DNA from: Leucobacter sp. cx-42
GTDB taxonomy: Bacteria > Actinomycetota > Actinomycetes > Actinomycetales > Microbacteriaceae
Length of the DNA: 64,000 nucleotides
NCBI RefSeq assembly: GCF_014529985.1
Contig: NZ_JACVMU010000003.1
Location: 124,001 to 188,000 of the forward strand
Reading direction: 5' to 3'
Of this stretch, positions 32,967 through 42,575 are shown one piece after another (within the stretch, counting starts at the first letter, position 1; each line of letters begins with the position of its first letter). The translations under genes were made by a program, and so were the position numbers. A model generated the notes under the pieces. That model saw only the letters and a program-made list of their open reading frames with translations, did no database searches and was not told the DNA's origin.

Positions 32967-34586
32967 CTAGTCGCGCAGCTTCGTCGGGTTCATGCCCGGC
33001 GTGAACGGACCAAAGAACACGGGCTTCACGCCGGCCTCGTCGAGCAGCGCCTTCGTGAGCTTCTGGCGGTTGCGCAGCGACAGGGTGAACACGTTGCCGC
33101 GCTTGCCCGCGCGGCCGGTACGGCCGGAGCGGTGCAGGTATGCCTTGTGGTCGTGCGGGGCGTCGACCTGGACAACGTGGTCAACGTCATCGACGTGGAT
33201 GCCGCGGGCAGCAACGTCGGTTGCAACGAGGACGCGGGCCTTGCCCGTCGCAAACTTCTCGAGGTTGCGCTCACGTCGAGCCTGGCTCAGGTCGCCGTGC
33301 AGCGCCACTGCCGAGACACCGTTGACGGTGAGCAGCTCGGTAACGCGCTCGGTGCCGAGACGGGTGCGGCAGAACATCATGACGCTGCCCTTGAGCTCAG
33401 CGAGCTGCACGGTGGCGGCGTCCTTCTCCTCGCGCTGCACGAGCAGCACTCGGTGCGGAACATTCTTGCCAGCACGCGCATCAACCTCAATCTCGTGTGC
33501 GCGGGGCTCGCTCAGGAATTCCTCCACGAGCTCCTGCACGTCACGATCAAGCGTCGCCGAAAACAGCATGCGCTGGCCACCGCGAACGGTCTGACGCATG
33601 ATCTTCTGCGTCGAGTCGAGGAAGCCGAGTTCGCAGAGGTGATCCGCCTCATCGATGACGGTGATGAGCACCTCACGCAGGTCGAGCTTTCGGCGCTGCA
33701 CGAGGTCGATGATGCGACCGGGCGTACCGATCACAATGTCGATGCCACGCTCGAGCGCTACCACCTGCGGGTCGATGGGCACGCCACCGACGAGCTGCGC
33801 GGTGTACAGACCGACCGAGCGAGCGATGGGCTGCACCGTGCGGTCAATCTGCAGCGCGAGCTCACGCGTCGGCGCAAGGATCACGGCTCGGGGCTTGCGG
33901 ATCTCTGCCTTCGGCATCCGCTCGCCACGCTTCAGCTTGGGCTTCTTGGGCGCCGGCGGAATCTTGCCAGCAGCTTTCAGGAAGAGCATACGTTCAACCA
34001 GCGCGGCACCGAAGGCGATCGTCTTGCCCGAGCCGGTCGCCGCCTTGCCGAGGATGTCATGTCCCTCGATCGCATCGGGAATCGTCGCGACCTGAATCGG
34101 GAACGGCTGGCTCGCACCCAGCTCACCGAGGGTGCGCACAATGTTGCCGCCGAGGCCGAGGCCTTCCCACGTTGCGTGCGCGGCGTCGGCCGCGGTCGTC
34201 ACCTGAGTCTTGATGTTTGCGAGCTTGGTGCCCGAGTCCTGACGCGGAGCATCAAGCACCACGGGACCCTGCGCACCACGAGCTCCGCCCTGCGCGGGGA
34301 AGTTCTTCGCCTGGCCAGTCTTTACGGGAGCGCCCTTCGCGCCACCATCGCGACCGCCACCGCCACGAACCTCACCTTCACGGCGCGAGCCATCACGACC
34401 AGCGCCCTTCGCACCGAAGTCGCCTCGCTTTTCGCCGCGCGGATCCGCGCCTCGTCCGCCAGCGGAACGGTCAGTGGCGCGCTCCCCTTCAGGAACGCCG
34501 AACCGGCCGGCCTTGGTCGGGCGCTTGCCACGACGCGGGTCGTAGTTCCCGGGAGCTTTGAAGCCGCCACTCTTTTTCTTTGCCAC
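32967..34586 (-). CDS. DEAD-box RNA helicase
   Basis: 539 residues. A ~135-residue basic, Gly/Arg/Lys-rich N-terminal tail precedes the core. Motifs seen in order: Q motif (LGELGASQPFPIQ), AATGSGKT at 182-189, PTRELALQ, TPGRIIDL, DEAD in VIDEADHLCELGF, SAT, VATDVAARGIHVDDVDHVVQVD and HRSGRTGRAG. It unwinds short RNA duplexes and probably acts in ribosome assembly, RNA decay or cold adaptation, with the basic tail as an RNA anchor. The GTG start follows the RND transporter stop with no gap, so it is probably translated by coupling; the pairing of these two genes is unexpected. A T-tract terminator follows. Confidence 0.93.
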   Translation of the reverse strand: MAKKKSGGFKAPGNYDPRRGKRPTKAGRFGVPEGERATDRSAGGRGADPRGEKRGDFGAKGAGRDGSRREGEVRGGGGRDGGAKGAPVKTGQAKNFPAQGGARGAQGPVVLDAPRQDSGTKLANIKTQVTTAADAAHATWEGLGLGGNIVRTLGELGASQPFPIQVATIPDAIEGHDILGKAATGSGKTIAFGAALVERMLFLKAAGKIPPAPKKPKLKRGERMPKAEIRKPRAVILAPTRELALQIDRTVQPIARSVGLYTAQLVGGVPIDPQVVALERGIDIVIGTPGRIIDLVQRRKLDLREVLITVIDEADHLCELGFLDSTQKIMRQTVRGGQRMLFSATLDRDVQELVEEFLSEPRAHEIEVDARAGKNVPHRVLLVQREEKDAATVQLAELKGSVMMFCRTRLGTERVTELLTVNGVSAVALHGDLSQARRERNLEKFATGKARVLVATDVAARGIHVDDVDHVVQVDAPHDHKAYLHRSGRTGRAGKRGNVFTLSLRNRQKLTKALLDEAGVKPVFFGPFTPGMNPTKLRD

Positions 34587-37500
34587 TTACGCGCGCCCGC
34601 TTTCCGTTTCGGAGTCGTTGTCTGATTCTGTTTCGCGCTCTGAGTCGCCATCGACTTCCTGCGCGGCCTGCCACATGAGTTCTTCCCAGTTGATCTCACC
34701 AGTGATCGGGATTGCGCTCGCGGGCACGTCCTCGACCGAGGGCTTGCGATGACCGGGGAGCGGATCGGAGGTCGTTGCGGCGTTCAGGTCAGCCGCAGCG
34801 TCCTCGTCGTCAGCTTCGGCATCGGCATCGTCTTCAGCCTCGACTGGATCCGGTTCGACCAGTTCCCAGCCGGCGGCCTCAATCTGCGCAGGAATGTGCT
34901 CGGGTTCAACGAGCAGCTCGTCTTCAGCGGTCTCATCCGCTTCGTCTGCATCGATGACCTCGGTCTCGGCAAACGGGGGCACGACTTCGATCTCCGAAGT
35001 GTGGATCGCGATGCGATCAATGCCACCAGTCGCGGGCTCGCTCGTCACGTTGAGACCCAGCGTACGAAGAGCTGAGGTGACCGTTGCGGGTTCCTCATCG
35101 ATTTCAACTTCACCCGGCTCAACCGGTGCAACGGTTTCTACGGGCACAGCCAGGGCAGCGGCCTCAGCAGCCTCAGCAGCCTCAGCCTCTTCTGCTGCGG
35201 CAACATCGCTCGCGGGAGCGTTCAATCCTGCCTGCACCAGGTTGTTCAGCAGCGCCTGCTGCGCGTCAACATCGATCAGACTGCTGCGCACCTCAGTCGG
35301 GAACGGCACCTCAGCGTCGACCTCAACCTCAGTCGCAGCCTCAGCCGCAACCTCAGCCTCGGGCTCCGCATCACGCTCTGCCACGCGCTCTTCATCTTCG
35401 AGCGCCTCGGCAGCCACGGCCGCAGCCGCCGCAAGGTCAAACGGGCGATCGGCAGCGTGCGCCAGCTCAGACGAGGGCGCCGAGCTTGTCTCGGGGGTCG
35501 TCTCAGGCGCGGGAAGCTTCACGCCGGGATCACCAGCGAGCGCGTTCAGTTCGTCAGCGGTCAGCTCGAGATCTGCGGGCGAAACCGGCGGACGCTCAGC
35601 CGCGCGACGGCGGAACAGCGACGCCCCTCGCTTCATCGCTTCACTGACAGCCGCGCTCGCGCTTCCTGCGCCGCGCACCTCAGCCGCGGCCGAGGCATAC
35701 GAGGGCGCTTCGAGGCCGGTGCCTGCGGTGATGAGACCGGCACCAGTGCCAGCCCCCGCGACCGCGCCCTCAGCGATACCAGCTGAACCAGCTGCGCCGG
35801 CTACCTGGGTAAAGCCGGTCCGACGCCTGCGCCCGAAGCTCTCGCCGCCGGTGGGCGCGGATCCGCCGTCACCAACAATCGGACCGCGGCCGCCTCGACC
35901 GCCGCGGCCACCTTCACGGCGTCGCTCGACGAGGTAGTACAGGGTCGGCAATACGACAAGCGTGAGCACCGTCGATGTCAGCAGGCCGCCGATGACGACC
36001 ACCGCGAGTGGCTTCGAAATGAAGCCGCCACCGCCACCACTAATACCGAGCCCCATTGGCAGAAGCGCGAGGATCGTGGCAAGTGCCGTCATGACGATTG
36101 GGCGCAGACGCTGCAGTGAACCGTGGATCACCGCATCACGCAGAGGTTCGCCCTGGTCGCGGTACTGGTTCACGAGGTCGATGAGCACGATCGCGTTGGT
36201 CACAACAATTCCGACGAGCATGAGCACACCGATGAGCGACGCGACGCCGAGCGGGGTGCCCGTCACGAGCAGCAGCAGTACCGCACCGGTCGCTGCAAAC
36301 GGCACCGAAATGAGCAGCAGCAGCGGCTGCAGCAGGCTGCGGAACGTCGCCACCATCACAACGTAGACGATGAGAATTGCTGCGAGGAGCGCGACACCGA
36401 GCTGACCGAATGCCTCCGACTGCTGCGACATGACGCCGCCGATCTCGGCGCTTGCGCCCGCGGGCAGCTTGACCGAGTCCAGTGCGCGGTTCACCGCAGT
36501 ACCAGCGCTGCCGAGGTCGTCGCCATCGGGAAGCGCAGAAACGGTCACCATACGCTCGGTGTCTTCGGTGCGAATCGAAACCGGGCCGTCAGCGATCTCG
36601 ACCGTCGCGAGTGATGCAAGCGTGCGCTCGCCCTGCGCGGTCTGAATCGTCAGTGCCTCAACGGCAGCCTTATCGTTCGGGGTATCGCGGTCGGTGAGGT
36701 ACACGCTGACCGCGGTGGAGTCGATCGTGACCTGGCCGATCTGCTGTGGCTGCATCTGGTTCACTACCATTGCGGCGACAGCGCTCTCGGTGAGACCAAC
36801 CTTTGCGGCGCTCGTCCGGTCAACAGCGACCTTGAGGTACGGGCGCGACTGGGCGAGGTCGCTCTCGACCTGCTTGATACCCTTCTGCGTCTGGAGCTCA
36901 GCTGTGACAGCTTCGGCTGCCTGCTCGATGGTCTCCTGGTCAGGGCCAGTCACGTAGATCTCGATCGCCGATGACATGGTCATTCCGCCGCCTGACTGGG
37001 CAATCGCGAATTCACCAGCATCGCTCAGGTCGTCGACGGCCGCACGGATTCGGTTCTGAACCTTTTCCTGGTTTGCATCAGGGTTGGTCGTAATCGAATA
37101 CGTCACGACGCCATCGCTGCTGCCACCGAACATGGCACTCATACCGCCGGAGCCGCCGATCGAGACCTGCACGGTCTCAACATCAGCCATGTCGACAAGT
37201 GCATCTTCGACGCGCTGCGCCTGATCGAGCTGCGCTTCGAGGCTCGTGCCGGGCTCAAGCGTCTGCGTCAGACCAATCGAGTTCTGCTCGTCAGAACCCA
37301 TGAAGTTCGTCTTCATGAGCGGAGTCATCGCCATCGTGCCAATGAACACGGCAACCGCAATGATGATCGTGACGCCAGGCTTCAGCAGGGTCCACTCAAT
37401 GATCGGGCGGTACCAAGACTGCATCTTCGTGCTGACGCTGTCTTCGGTGTAGCGACGCGGCTTCTCAGCCAGCTTCGCAGCGTCTTCGTCTGCGGGACGC

Positions 37501-39053
37501 ACGAACCAGTACGCGAGCACGGGCACGATCGTGAGCGATACCAGCAGCGACGCAATGAGTGCGAACGTCACGGTGAACGCGAACGGACGGAACATCTCGC
37601 CAACCATGCCGGCCACAAACGCCATTGGCAGGAACACCGCGACAGTCGTCAGCGTCGAGGCGGTGATCGCGCCAGCAACCTCACGCACCGCGTGCACAAT
37701 CGTGGCGGCGCGGTGCTCTTCGGTCTGCAGATGACGCTTGATGTTCTCAATGACCACGATCGAGTCGTCAACGACGCGACCAATCGAGATTGTGAGCGCG
37801 CCAAGCGTGAGCATGTTCAGCGTGTAGTCCGCGAAGTTCAGGCCAACGAATGTGAGCAACACTGACACGGGAATCGAGATCGCCGTCACGAGCGTTGCAC
37901 GCACCGAAACGAGGAACAACAGAATCACGATGACCGCAAAGATCAGGCCGAGCAGGCCCTCGGTGGTCAGCGTGTGAACCGCGTCCTGAATGTAGGGCGC
38001 CTGGTCAAAGACGACCTTGAGCTCGATGCCGTTGAGCTTGTCAGTAAGCGTATCGAGCTCGGCCTGTACCGCCTTCGAGACATCGACCGTGTTCGCAGCC
38101 GAGGTCTTGGTGACAGCAATCGTGATTGCGGGCTCACCGTTCACGCGTGAGATCGAGCTCACGGGGTTCTTCTCGAGGGTGACCTCAGCAACGTCAGCGA
38201 TCGTCGCGGGCGTCGCAATTGGCTCAGGCTCTACAGACTCGTCTTCATCACCGCTGTCCCCGAACACGCCGTCAGTTTCGACAGGCACCTGCGGTAGCAT
38301 CGCCGAAGCGGGAAGCGGGATCGCGATCGCACCAACCTGCTCGACCGAGTCAACCTCGGTACCAAGCTGAACCGCGAGCGTGCGGTCCTCATCGTCCACC
38401 GTGCCAGCAGCCATCAGAATGCCGCTCTGCTGGAGCGCAGCAGTCAGGTTGTCACGCGTCAGCCCACGGTTCGCAAGCTCCGTATCGTTCGGAACGATCG
38501 AGATACGGTCTCCAAGCGCGCCGAGCAGCTGGGCATCACGAATGCCAGGCAGGTCCTTGATCGCGGGAACCGCGACCCGCTGCAGCAGATCCGCCGCTTC
38601 CTCAGCATCCATATTCGATGCCGGAGTCGCCGAGATCTGAACCACGGGGAAGTCATCAATGCTGCCCGACATGACCTGGCTATCAGCAGAATCAGGGAGC
38701 ACCCGTGCGAGGCGGCTTACGGCGCGCTCGACCTTCTGCTCAGTGCTCGCGAGGTCCACGCCATAGGTGAACTGAGCGAGCACCACCGAGGAGCCTGTCG
38801 ACGACGTTGCCGTTGTCGTTTCAAGGTTCGGCACTGCTCGCAGCGCAGTCTCAATCGGGGTCGAGACGTCGTTGTTGACGACCTCAGGCGATGCGCCAGG
38901 GTAGGTCGTCATGACGGCAACCGTCGGGAACTGCACGGAAGGCATGAGCTCCTGCTTGAGAGAGCTCATGCTGAGCGTTCCAAACACCGCGGCGACGATC
39001 GTGACAAGTGCGATCAACGCGCGGTTCTTGAGGCTCAACGCTGTGAGAAACTG
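34587..39053 (-). CDS. RND-family efflux permease with long acidic cytoplasmic tail
   Basis: About 1,488 residues from the ATG at 39053, which follows a GATACT box seven bases upstream; a TTG at 39095 is possible but less likely. The first ~1,040 residues are a complete AcrB-like core: N-terminal helix, porter domain, GRVVDDSIVVIENIKRH in helix 4 with proton-relay Asp residues, and a duplicated second half ending VLTLVVLPTLYYLVERR. The remaining ~448 residues are Gly/Arg-rich, then strongly Ala/Glu/Asp-rich and probably unstructured. Usual family length is about 1,050. No membrane-fusion partner or outer-membrane channel is visible, as expected in a Gram-positive. Substrate unknown. Confidence 0.85.
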   Translation of the reverse strand, partial: QFLTALSLKNRALIALVTIVAAVFGTLSMSSLKQELMPSVQFPTVAVMTTYPGASPEVVNNDVSTPIETALRAVPNLETTTATSSTGSSVVLAQFTYGVDLASTEQKVERAVSRLARVLPDSADSQVMSGSIDDFPVVQISATPASNMDAEEAADLLQRVAVPAIKDLPGIRDAQLLGALGDRISIVPNDTELANRGLTRDNLTAALQQSGILMAAGTVDDEDRTLAVQLGTEVDSVEQVGAIAIPLPASAMLPQVPVETDGVFGDSGDEDESVEPEPIATPATIADVAEVTLEKNPVSSISRVNGEPAITIAVTKTSAANTVDVSKAVQAELDTLTDKLNGIELKVVFDQAPYIQDAVHTLTTEGLLGLIFAVIVILLFLVSVRATLVTAISIPVSVLLTFVGLNFADYTLNMLTLGALTISIGRVVDDSIVVIENIKRHLQTEEHRAATIVHAVREVAGAITASTLTTVAVFLPMAFVAGMVGEMFRPFAFTVTFALIASLLVSLTIVPVLAYWFVRPADEDAAKLAEKPRRYTEDSVSTKMQSWYRPIIEWTLLKPGVTIIIAVAVFIGTMAMTPLMKTNFMGSDEQNSIGLTQTLEPGTSLEAQLDQAQRVEDALVDMADVETVQVSIGGSGGMSAMFGGSSDGVVTYSITTNPDANQEKVQNRIRAAVDDLSDAGEFAIAQSGGGMTMSSAIEIYVTGPDQETIEQAAEAVTAELQTQKGIKQVESDLAQSRPYLKVAVDRTSAAKVGLTESAVAAMVVNQMQPQQIGQVTIDSTAVSVYLTDRDTPNDKAAVEALTIQTAQGERTLASLATVEIADGPVSIRTEDTERMVTVSALPDGDDLGSAGTAVNRALDSVKLPAGASAEIGGVMSQQSEAFGQLGVALLAAILIVYVVMVATFRSLLQPLLLLISVPFAATGAVLLLLVTGTPLGVASLIGVLMLVGIVVTNAIVLIDLVNQYRDQGEPLRDAVIHGSLQRLRPIVMTALATILALLPMGLGISGGGGGFISKPLAVVVIGGLLTSTVLTLVVLPTLYYLVERRREGGRGGRGGRGPIVGDGGSAPTGGESFGRRRRTGFTQVAGAAGSAGIAEGAVAGAGTGAGLITAGTGLEAPSYASAAAEVRGAGSASAAVSEAMKRGASLFRRRAAERPPVSPADLELTADELNALAGDPGVKLPAPETTPETSSAPSSELAHAADRPFDLAAAAAVAAEALEDEERVAERDAEPEAEVAAEAATEVEVDAEVPFPTEVRSSLIDVDAQQALLNNLVQAGLNAPASDVAAAEEAEAAEAAEAAALAVPVETVAPVEPGEVEIDEEPATVTSALRTLGLNVTSEPATGGIDRIAIHTSEIEVVPPFAETEVIDADEADETAEDELLVEPEHIPAQIEAAGWELVEPDPVEAEDDADAEADDEDAAADLNAATTSDPLPGHRKPSVEDVPASAIPITGEINWEELMWQAAQEVDGDSERETESDNDSETESGRA

Positions 39054-39148
39054 CATAACTACCAGTATCCCACCCGCACCTGCGGAGCGCTTCAAGTATC
39101 CACAGTCTGACCAGCCAATACTGGGCGTGGAATCCCGGAGCGAGGATA

Positions 39149-40453
39149 ATGATTCCTATGTCAGGCCGTCGCTCTCGCCGCTCGCTCGGCGCCGTCACCC
39201 CCGCAGACTGGGACCGTCTGCACGCCCTCCGCCGCATGCAGGGCATCGCGCTCGGCCTGCTGTGCTTCATGGCCGTCGTCTTCGTGATCTCGTTCGCGCT
39301 CGAAGCGAGGTACCCGTGGCTGTCCTACGTTCGCGCGGCGAGTGAGGGTGGCATGGTTGGCGCACTCGCTGATTGGTTCGCGGTCACTGCGCTGTTCCGT
39401 TACCCCCTCGGAATCAAGATTCCACACACAAACATCATCGCCGAACGCAAGGACGAGATCGGCGAAGGGCTCGGATCCTTCATCGAGGAGAATTTCCTCG
39501 CAGACGACGTCATCGACGCCAAGCTCGCAGAAATCAGCGGATCGCAGATCGCGGCCGAGTGGCTCACCGTTCCAGAGAACGCGGATCGCGCCGCAGCCCT
39601 CACCGCAGAAGCACTCACCGCGATGCTCAACGTACTCGACGACCGCGACGTACAGCAGCTCCTCGAGTCACTCGTGCGCACGAACATCATCGAGCCTGAC
39701 TGGGCGCCCACGATTGGCCGCGCCACTGCAACATTTGTCGATGGCGGTCACCACGAGGCGGTTGTGAGCATCGCTGCCGATCGTCTCGAACAGTGGCTCG
39801 TCGAGCACCCACACGTCTTCGACAACATGGTCTCTGCACAGCTCCCTGCCTGGGTTCCGAGCATTGTGAGCGGCTTCGTTGACAGCAAACTCCACGCGGA
39901 GGCAGTGAAGTTCGCCCACAACCTCGCAACAGATCCAGAGCACCCGTTCCGGGCGACCATTGGCGAGTTCATTGGCACACTCGGCCGCGACCTCCAGACC
40001 AAGCCGTCACTGCAACAGCAGGTTGAATCCCTCAAAGCTGAGGTGTTCGACAGTCCTCGCGTTCGGGCCCTCGCTGAGCATACCTGGGACATGGTGCGAT
40101 CCGCGCTCACGATAATGTTGGCGGATCCCGAAAGCGAACTGCGCCGTCACATCACCGCAGCATTCAGCCAGTTCGGCAACCGGCTCGCAAGCGACGAAAC
40201 GCTGCGGACCAAGATCGACACCTGGATCACCGCCGCCGCAAGCCATCTCGTTCGCAAGTACCGCCACGACCTGTCGCAGGTCGTGGTCGACACGGTTGAG
40301 CGGTGGGACGCGAAGGAAGCCGCCGAGAAGATCGAACTCCAGGTTGGCAAGGACCTGCAGTTCATCCGCATCAACGGCACCGTGATCGGTGCGCTCGCTG
40401 GGCTCGCGATCTACACGATTGCGACGCTCGTTATCGGCCCGCTCGCGCACTGA
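39149..40453 (+). CDS. DUF445 family membrane-associated protein
   Basis: 434 residues; GAGG lies just before the ATG, and a second ATG three codons later is possible. One hydrophobic helix near residues 30-50 is followed by the DUF445 hallmark YVRAASEGGMVGALADWFAVTALFRYPLGIKIPHTNIIAERKDEIGEGLG. The long middle is alpha-helical and amphipathic, and the C-terminus (TVIGALAGLAIYTIATLVIGPLAH) forms a second membrane helix. The family occurs widely and its function is not established. It diverges from the RND gene. Confidence 0.8.
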   Translation: MIPMSGRRSRRSLGAVTPADWDRLHALRRMQGIALGLLCFMAVVFVISFALEARYPWLSYVRAASEGGMVGALADWFAVTALFRYPLGIKIPHTNIIAERKDEIGEGLGSFIEENFLADDVIDAKLAEISGSQIAAEWLTVPENADRAAALTAEALTAMLNVLDDRDVQQLLESLVRTNIIEPDWAPTIGRATATFVDGGHHEAVVSIAADRLEQWLVEHPHVFDNMVSAQLPAWVPSIVSGFVDSKLHAEAVKFAHNLATDPEHPFRATIGEFIGTLGRDLQTKPSLQQQVESLKAEVFDSPRVRALAEHTWDMVRSALTIMLADPESELRRHITAAFSQFGNRLASDETLRTKIDTWITAAASHLVRKYRHDLSQVVVDTVERWDAKEAAEKIELQVGKDLQFIRINGTVIGALAGLAIYTIATLVIGPLAH

Positions 40454-40497
40454 CCTATTGACAACGCCAATACGCCCGTGCTGCGAGTGAGGCAGCG

Positions 40498-41142
40498 TTA
40501 CTTGGCGTAGCCGTACGGCAGCAGGATGTCTTGCACGCGATCACTCGCGGCGGTGTGATCTGAGCGGGTGGTCACGGCGCACCGGTCGACATTGCAATCG
40601 ACACCCTCAGAGGTGGCCTCGGGGACGGTCAGCACGACCTCAAAGGTGCCAGCCTTGGTGTCGAGGTAGGAGTGGGTTGCGAAACTCTTCCACGCCCAAT
40701 CGCTCGTGACCCACGCGCTTGCGAGCGGATCCTCAGCGTCAACCTCGCCATCCATCGCGCCTTCAGGCAGCCCGCCGAGACACGGACCAGGCTTCACATC
40801 GGGGGTCGCGGGAATTGCGCAGAAACCAACGTATATGCCGATCCCGGCATCGAAGCCAGAACCCGTCACGACGATCCGGTCCCCGGGCTTGAGCGCCGAC
40901 ATATCGAGGTCATCACCGCTCGCGCTGCGAACCTCAACCGTGCGGTTGCGATCGTCCTCGCCACGCGCGGAGTCCCGACTTACGTAAGAATCAGGAACCA
41001 CCTGCCCGGACGAACCCGCGCTCTGGTGCGTGAAGATTGGAATGACGATGACCGCGACCGCGCCAAGCACCACAACTGCAATTACTAGCAGTGAAATAAG
41101 CAGCGCCCGCACTGTGGGGCGGCGACGGGAAGCGGTAGTCAT
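40498..41142 (-). CDS. Secreted or membrane-anchored protein, neocarzinostatin-like fold suspected
   Basis: 214 residues. A basic start and a single hydrophobic helix (ALLISLLVIAVVVLGAVAVIVIPIF, residues ~14-38) form a signal anchor. The outside part contains ALKPGDRIVVTGSGFDAGIGIYVGFCAIP and later CNVDRCAVTTRSDHTAASDRVQDILLP. This pairing of a GSGF strand with a closing CAVTTRSDHT segment recurs in actinobacterial exported beta-sandwich proteins, some related to neocarzinostatin apoprotein; four Cys could form two disulfides. I would not assign a function. The start fits a TACGAT box six bases before the ATG. Confidence 0.6.
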   Translation of the reverse strand: MTTASRRRPTVRALLISLLVIAVVVLGAVAVIVIPIFTHQSAGSSGQVVPDSYVSRDSARGEDDRNRTVEVRSASGDDLDMSALKPGDRIVVTGSGFDAGIGIYVGFCAIPATPDVKPGPCLGGLPEGAMDGEVDAEDPLASAWVTSDWAWKSFATHSYLDTKAGTFEVVLTVPEATSEGVDCNVDRCAVTTRSDHTAASDRVQDILLPYGYAK

Positions 41143-41154
41143 GCCTCAATCGTA
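41143..41154 (-). promoter_or_regulatory. -10 box of a leaderless transcript (secreted protein)
   Basis: On the minus strand TACGAT is followed by six bases and the ATG at 41142. Confidence 0.5.
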
Positions 41155-41314
41155 ATGCTCAGCCGAAGATTACCGAAGAGGCGGTTCTCAGACGCTGCAA
41201 GCGATAGGTCTGATAGGTATCGCGTGCTAGAATCTGCCCTATACGTCTATATTGAATGAGTTTTGCCTCGCGGGATTAATGCTCGTGGGGCCTGAGTTGG
41301 TAAGGGGGTCACGC

Positions 41315-41503
41315 ATGGGGCGCGGCCGTCAAAAGGCAAAGCACACCAAGGTCGCTCGGGAGCTGAAGTACTTCAGTCCAGAGACGAACTATTCGGCGCT
41401 CGAGCGCGAGCTCGCGACGAAGTCTCCGACACAGTCGGAGGAAGAGATGTGGGCTGAGTACGCCGACAAGTACGACATCGACGACGATGAGGACGAGAAC
41501 TAA
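41315..41503 (+). CDS. DUF3073 protein
   Basis: 62 residues beginning MGRGRQKAKHTKVARELKYF, the almost invariant start of the actinobacterial DUF3073 family, and ending in an acidic DDDEDEN tail. The true start is the ATG at 41315, because AAGGGGG lies nine bases upstream and family members begin at this Met. The protein is basic at the front and acidic at the end, small and probably cytoplasmic. Its function is unknown, although it is conserved across actinobacteria. A clear terminator follows 48 bases downstream. Confidence 0.9.
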   Translation: MGRGRQKAKHTKVARELKYFSPETNYSALERELATKSPTQSEEEMWAEYADKYDIDDDEDEN

Positions 41504-41551
41504 CTCTCTCTTCTTTGCTTCCGGCCGTTCCTAGAACGACCGCGCAAATTC

Positions 41552-41577
41552 GACGCCATCACCACCCCGATGGCGTC
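41552..41577 (+). terminator. Rho-independent terminator of the DUF3073 gene
   Basis: GACGCCATC and GATGGCGTC form a perfect 9-bp stem with an eight-base loop, followed by TTTTGCG. Confidence 0.85.
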
Positions 41578-41640
41578 TTTTGCGTGCCCGCGGGCTGTTC
41601 TGCGCCTGTGCCCTGTGCTCACCGCCTCGGGCCACCTCAC

Positions 41641-41712
41641 CTTCGGTAGCGAAAAGTCGCTTCGGTATGACTGATTCAGGGGAATTCGTCTTACGGAAGC
41701 TCGATCTCTGAC
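41641..41712. repeat. Extragenic repeat, copy 2
   Basis: Contains GAATTCGTCTTACGGA (41682-41697) and GAAGCTCGATCTCTGAC (41696-41712), both found exactly near 32.8 kb. A further inverted motif CTTCGGTAGC / GCTTCGGTAT lies at 41641-41667. Confidence 0.6.
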
Positions 41713-41766
41713 GCTCGCGAAGTGCGGACTGGCAGGCAGCAGGCAGGCGACGGCGGCAGGCAGCAA

Positions 41767-41796
41767 AAAGGGGAGCCCCACACGGGACTCCCCTTT
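41767..41796 (-). terminator. Rho-independent terminator of gpmA
   Basis: AAAGGGGAG pairs with CTCCCCTTT and CCC with GGG inside; on the minus strand the stem is followed by a TTTTT run. Confidence 0.85.
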
Positions 41797-41814
41797 CACG
41801 CAGTAGCGAGAAGC

Positions 41815-42558
41815 TTACTTCTTGCCCTGGGCTGCGACAGCAGCAGCGCCGGCAGCAGCAGCCTCGGGATCGAGGTAGCGGCCCTTGCCAGTCGGGGTGC
41901 CGTCTTCGTTGATCTCATACACGAGCGGCATGCCGGTCGGGATGTTGAGCGACGCAATGTCTTCGTCCGAGATGCCCTCGAGGTGCTTCACGAGTGCACG
42001 CAGCGAGTTGCCGTGTGCGGTGACGAGAACAGTCTTGCCCGAGTTGAGCTCAGGAAGGATCTCGCCTTCCCAGTAGGGAACCAGGCGCTTGATGACGTCC
42101 TGGAGGCACTCGGTCTGGGGACGTTCGCCGTCAATGCCGTTGTAGCGCGGATCGTTCGCCTGCGACCACTCGCTCGAGTCCTCGAGCGCGGGGGGCGGGG
42201 TGTCGAACGAGCGACGCCACTCCATGAACTGATCCTCGCCGTACTTCTCAAGGGTCTCAGCCTTGTCGAGGCCCTGGAGCGCACCGTAGTGACGCTCGTT
42301 GAGACGCCACGAACGCTTGACCGGAATCCACAGGCGATCAGCGTTGTCGAGCGCGAGGTTCGAGGTCTGAATCGCACGGCTCAGCAGCGAGGTGAAGAGG
42401 ACGTCGGGCAGTACGCCTGCGTCTGCGAGCAGCTTGCCAGCAGCGGCGGCCTCGCCTTTGCCCTTCTCAGTAAGGCGGCAGTCCACCCAACCGGTGAAGA
42501 GGTTCTTCTCGTTCCATTCGCTCTGGCCGTGGCGGAGCAGGATCAGGGTATTGGTCAT
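41815..42558 (-). CDS. gpmA: 2,3-bisphosphoglycerate-dependent phosphoglycerate mutase
   Basis: 247 residues. [29 protein letters not shown] holds the phosphorylated His10 in the RHG motif, [16 protein letters not shown] the conserved family segment with the acid Glu, and [19 protein letters not shown] the second catalytic His. It interconverts 3- and 2-phosphoglycerate in glycolysis and gluconeogenesis in the cytoplasm. It lies 17 bases downstream of ygfZ's stop relative to its own start but has its own TAGACT box six bases before the ATG, so the transcript is probably leaderless. Confidence 0.97.
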   Translation of the reverse strand: MTNTLILLRHGQSEWNEKNLFTGWVDCRLTEKGKGEAAAAGKLLADAGVLPDVLFTSLLSRAIQTSNLALDNADRLWIPVKRSWRLNERHYGALQGLDKAETLEKYGEDQFMEWRRSFDTPPPALEDSSEWSQANDPRYNGIDGERPQTECLQDVIKRLVPYWEGEILPELNSGKTVLVTAHGNSLRALVKHLEGISDEDIASLNIPTGMPLVYEINEDGTPTGKGRYLDPEAAAAGAAAVAAQGKK

Positions 42559-42570
42559 GGTTCCAGTCTA
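42559..42570 (-). promoter_or_regulatory. -10 box of a leaderless transcript (gpmA)
   Basis: On the minus strand TAGACT is followed by six bases (GGAACC) and the ATG at 42558. GGAA could alternatively serve as a weak ribosome site. Confidence 0.45.
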
Positions 42571-42575
42571 TTCAG

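Noticed and set aside
33132-34625. Plus-strand frame of ~497 codons inside the DEAD-box helicase gene
   Set aside because: Antisense shadow of a gene with all helicase motifs.
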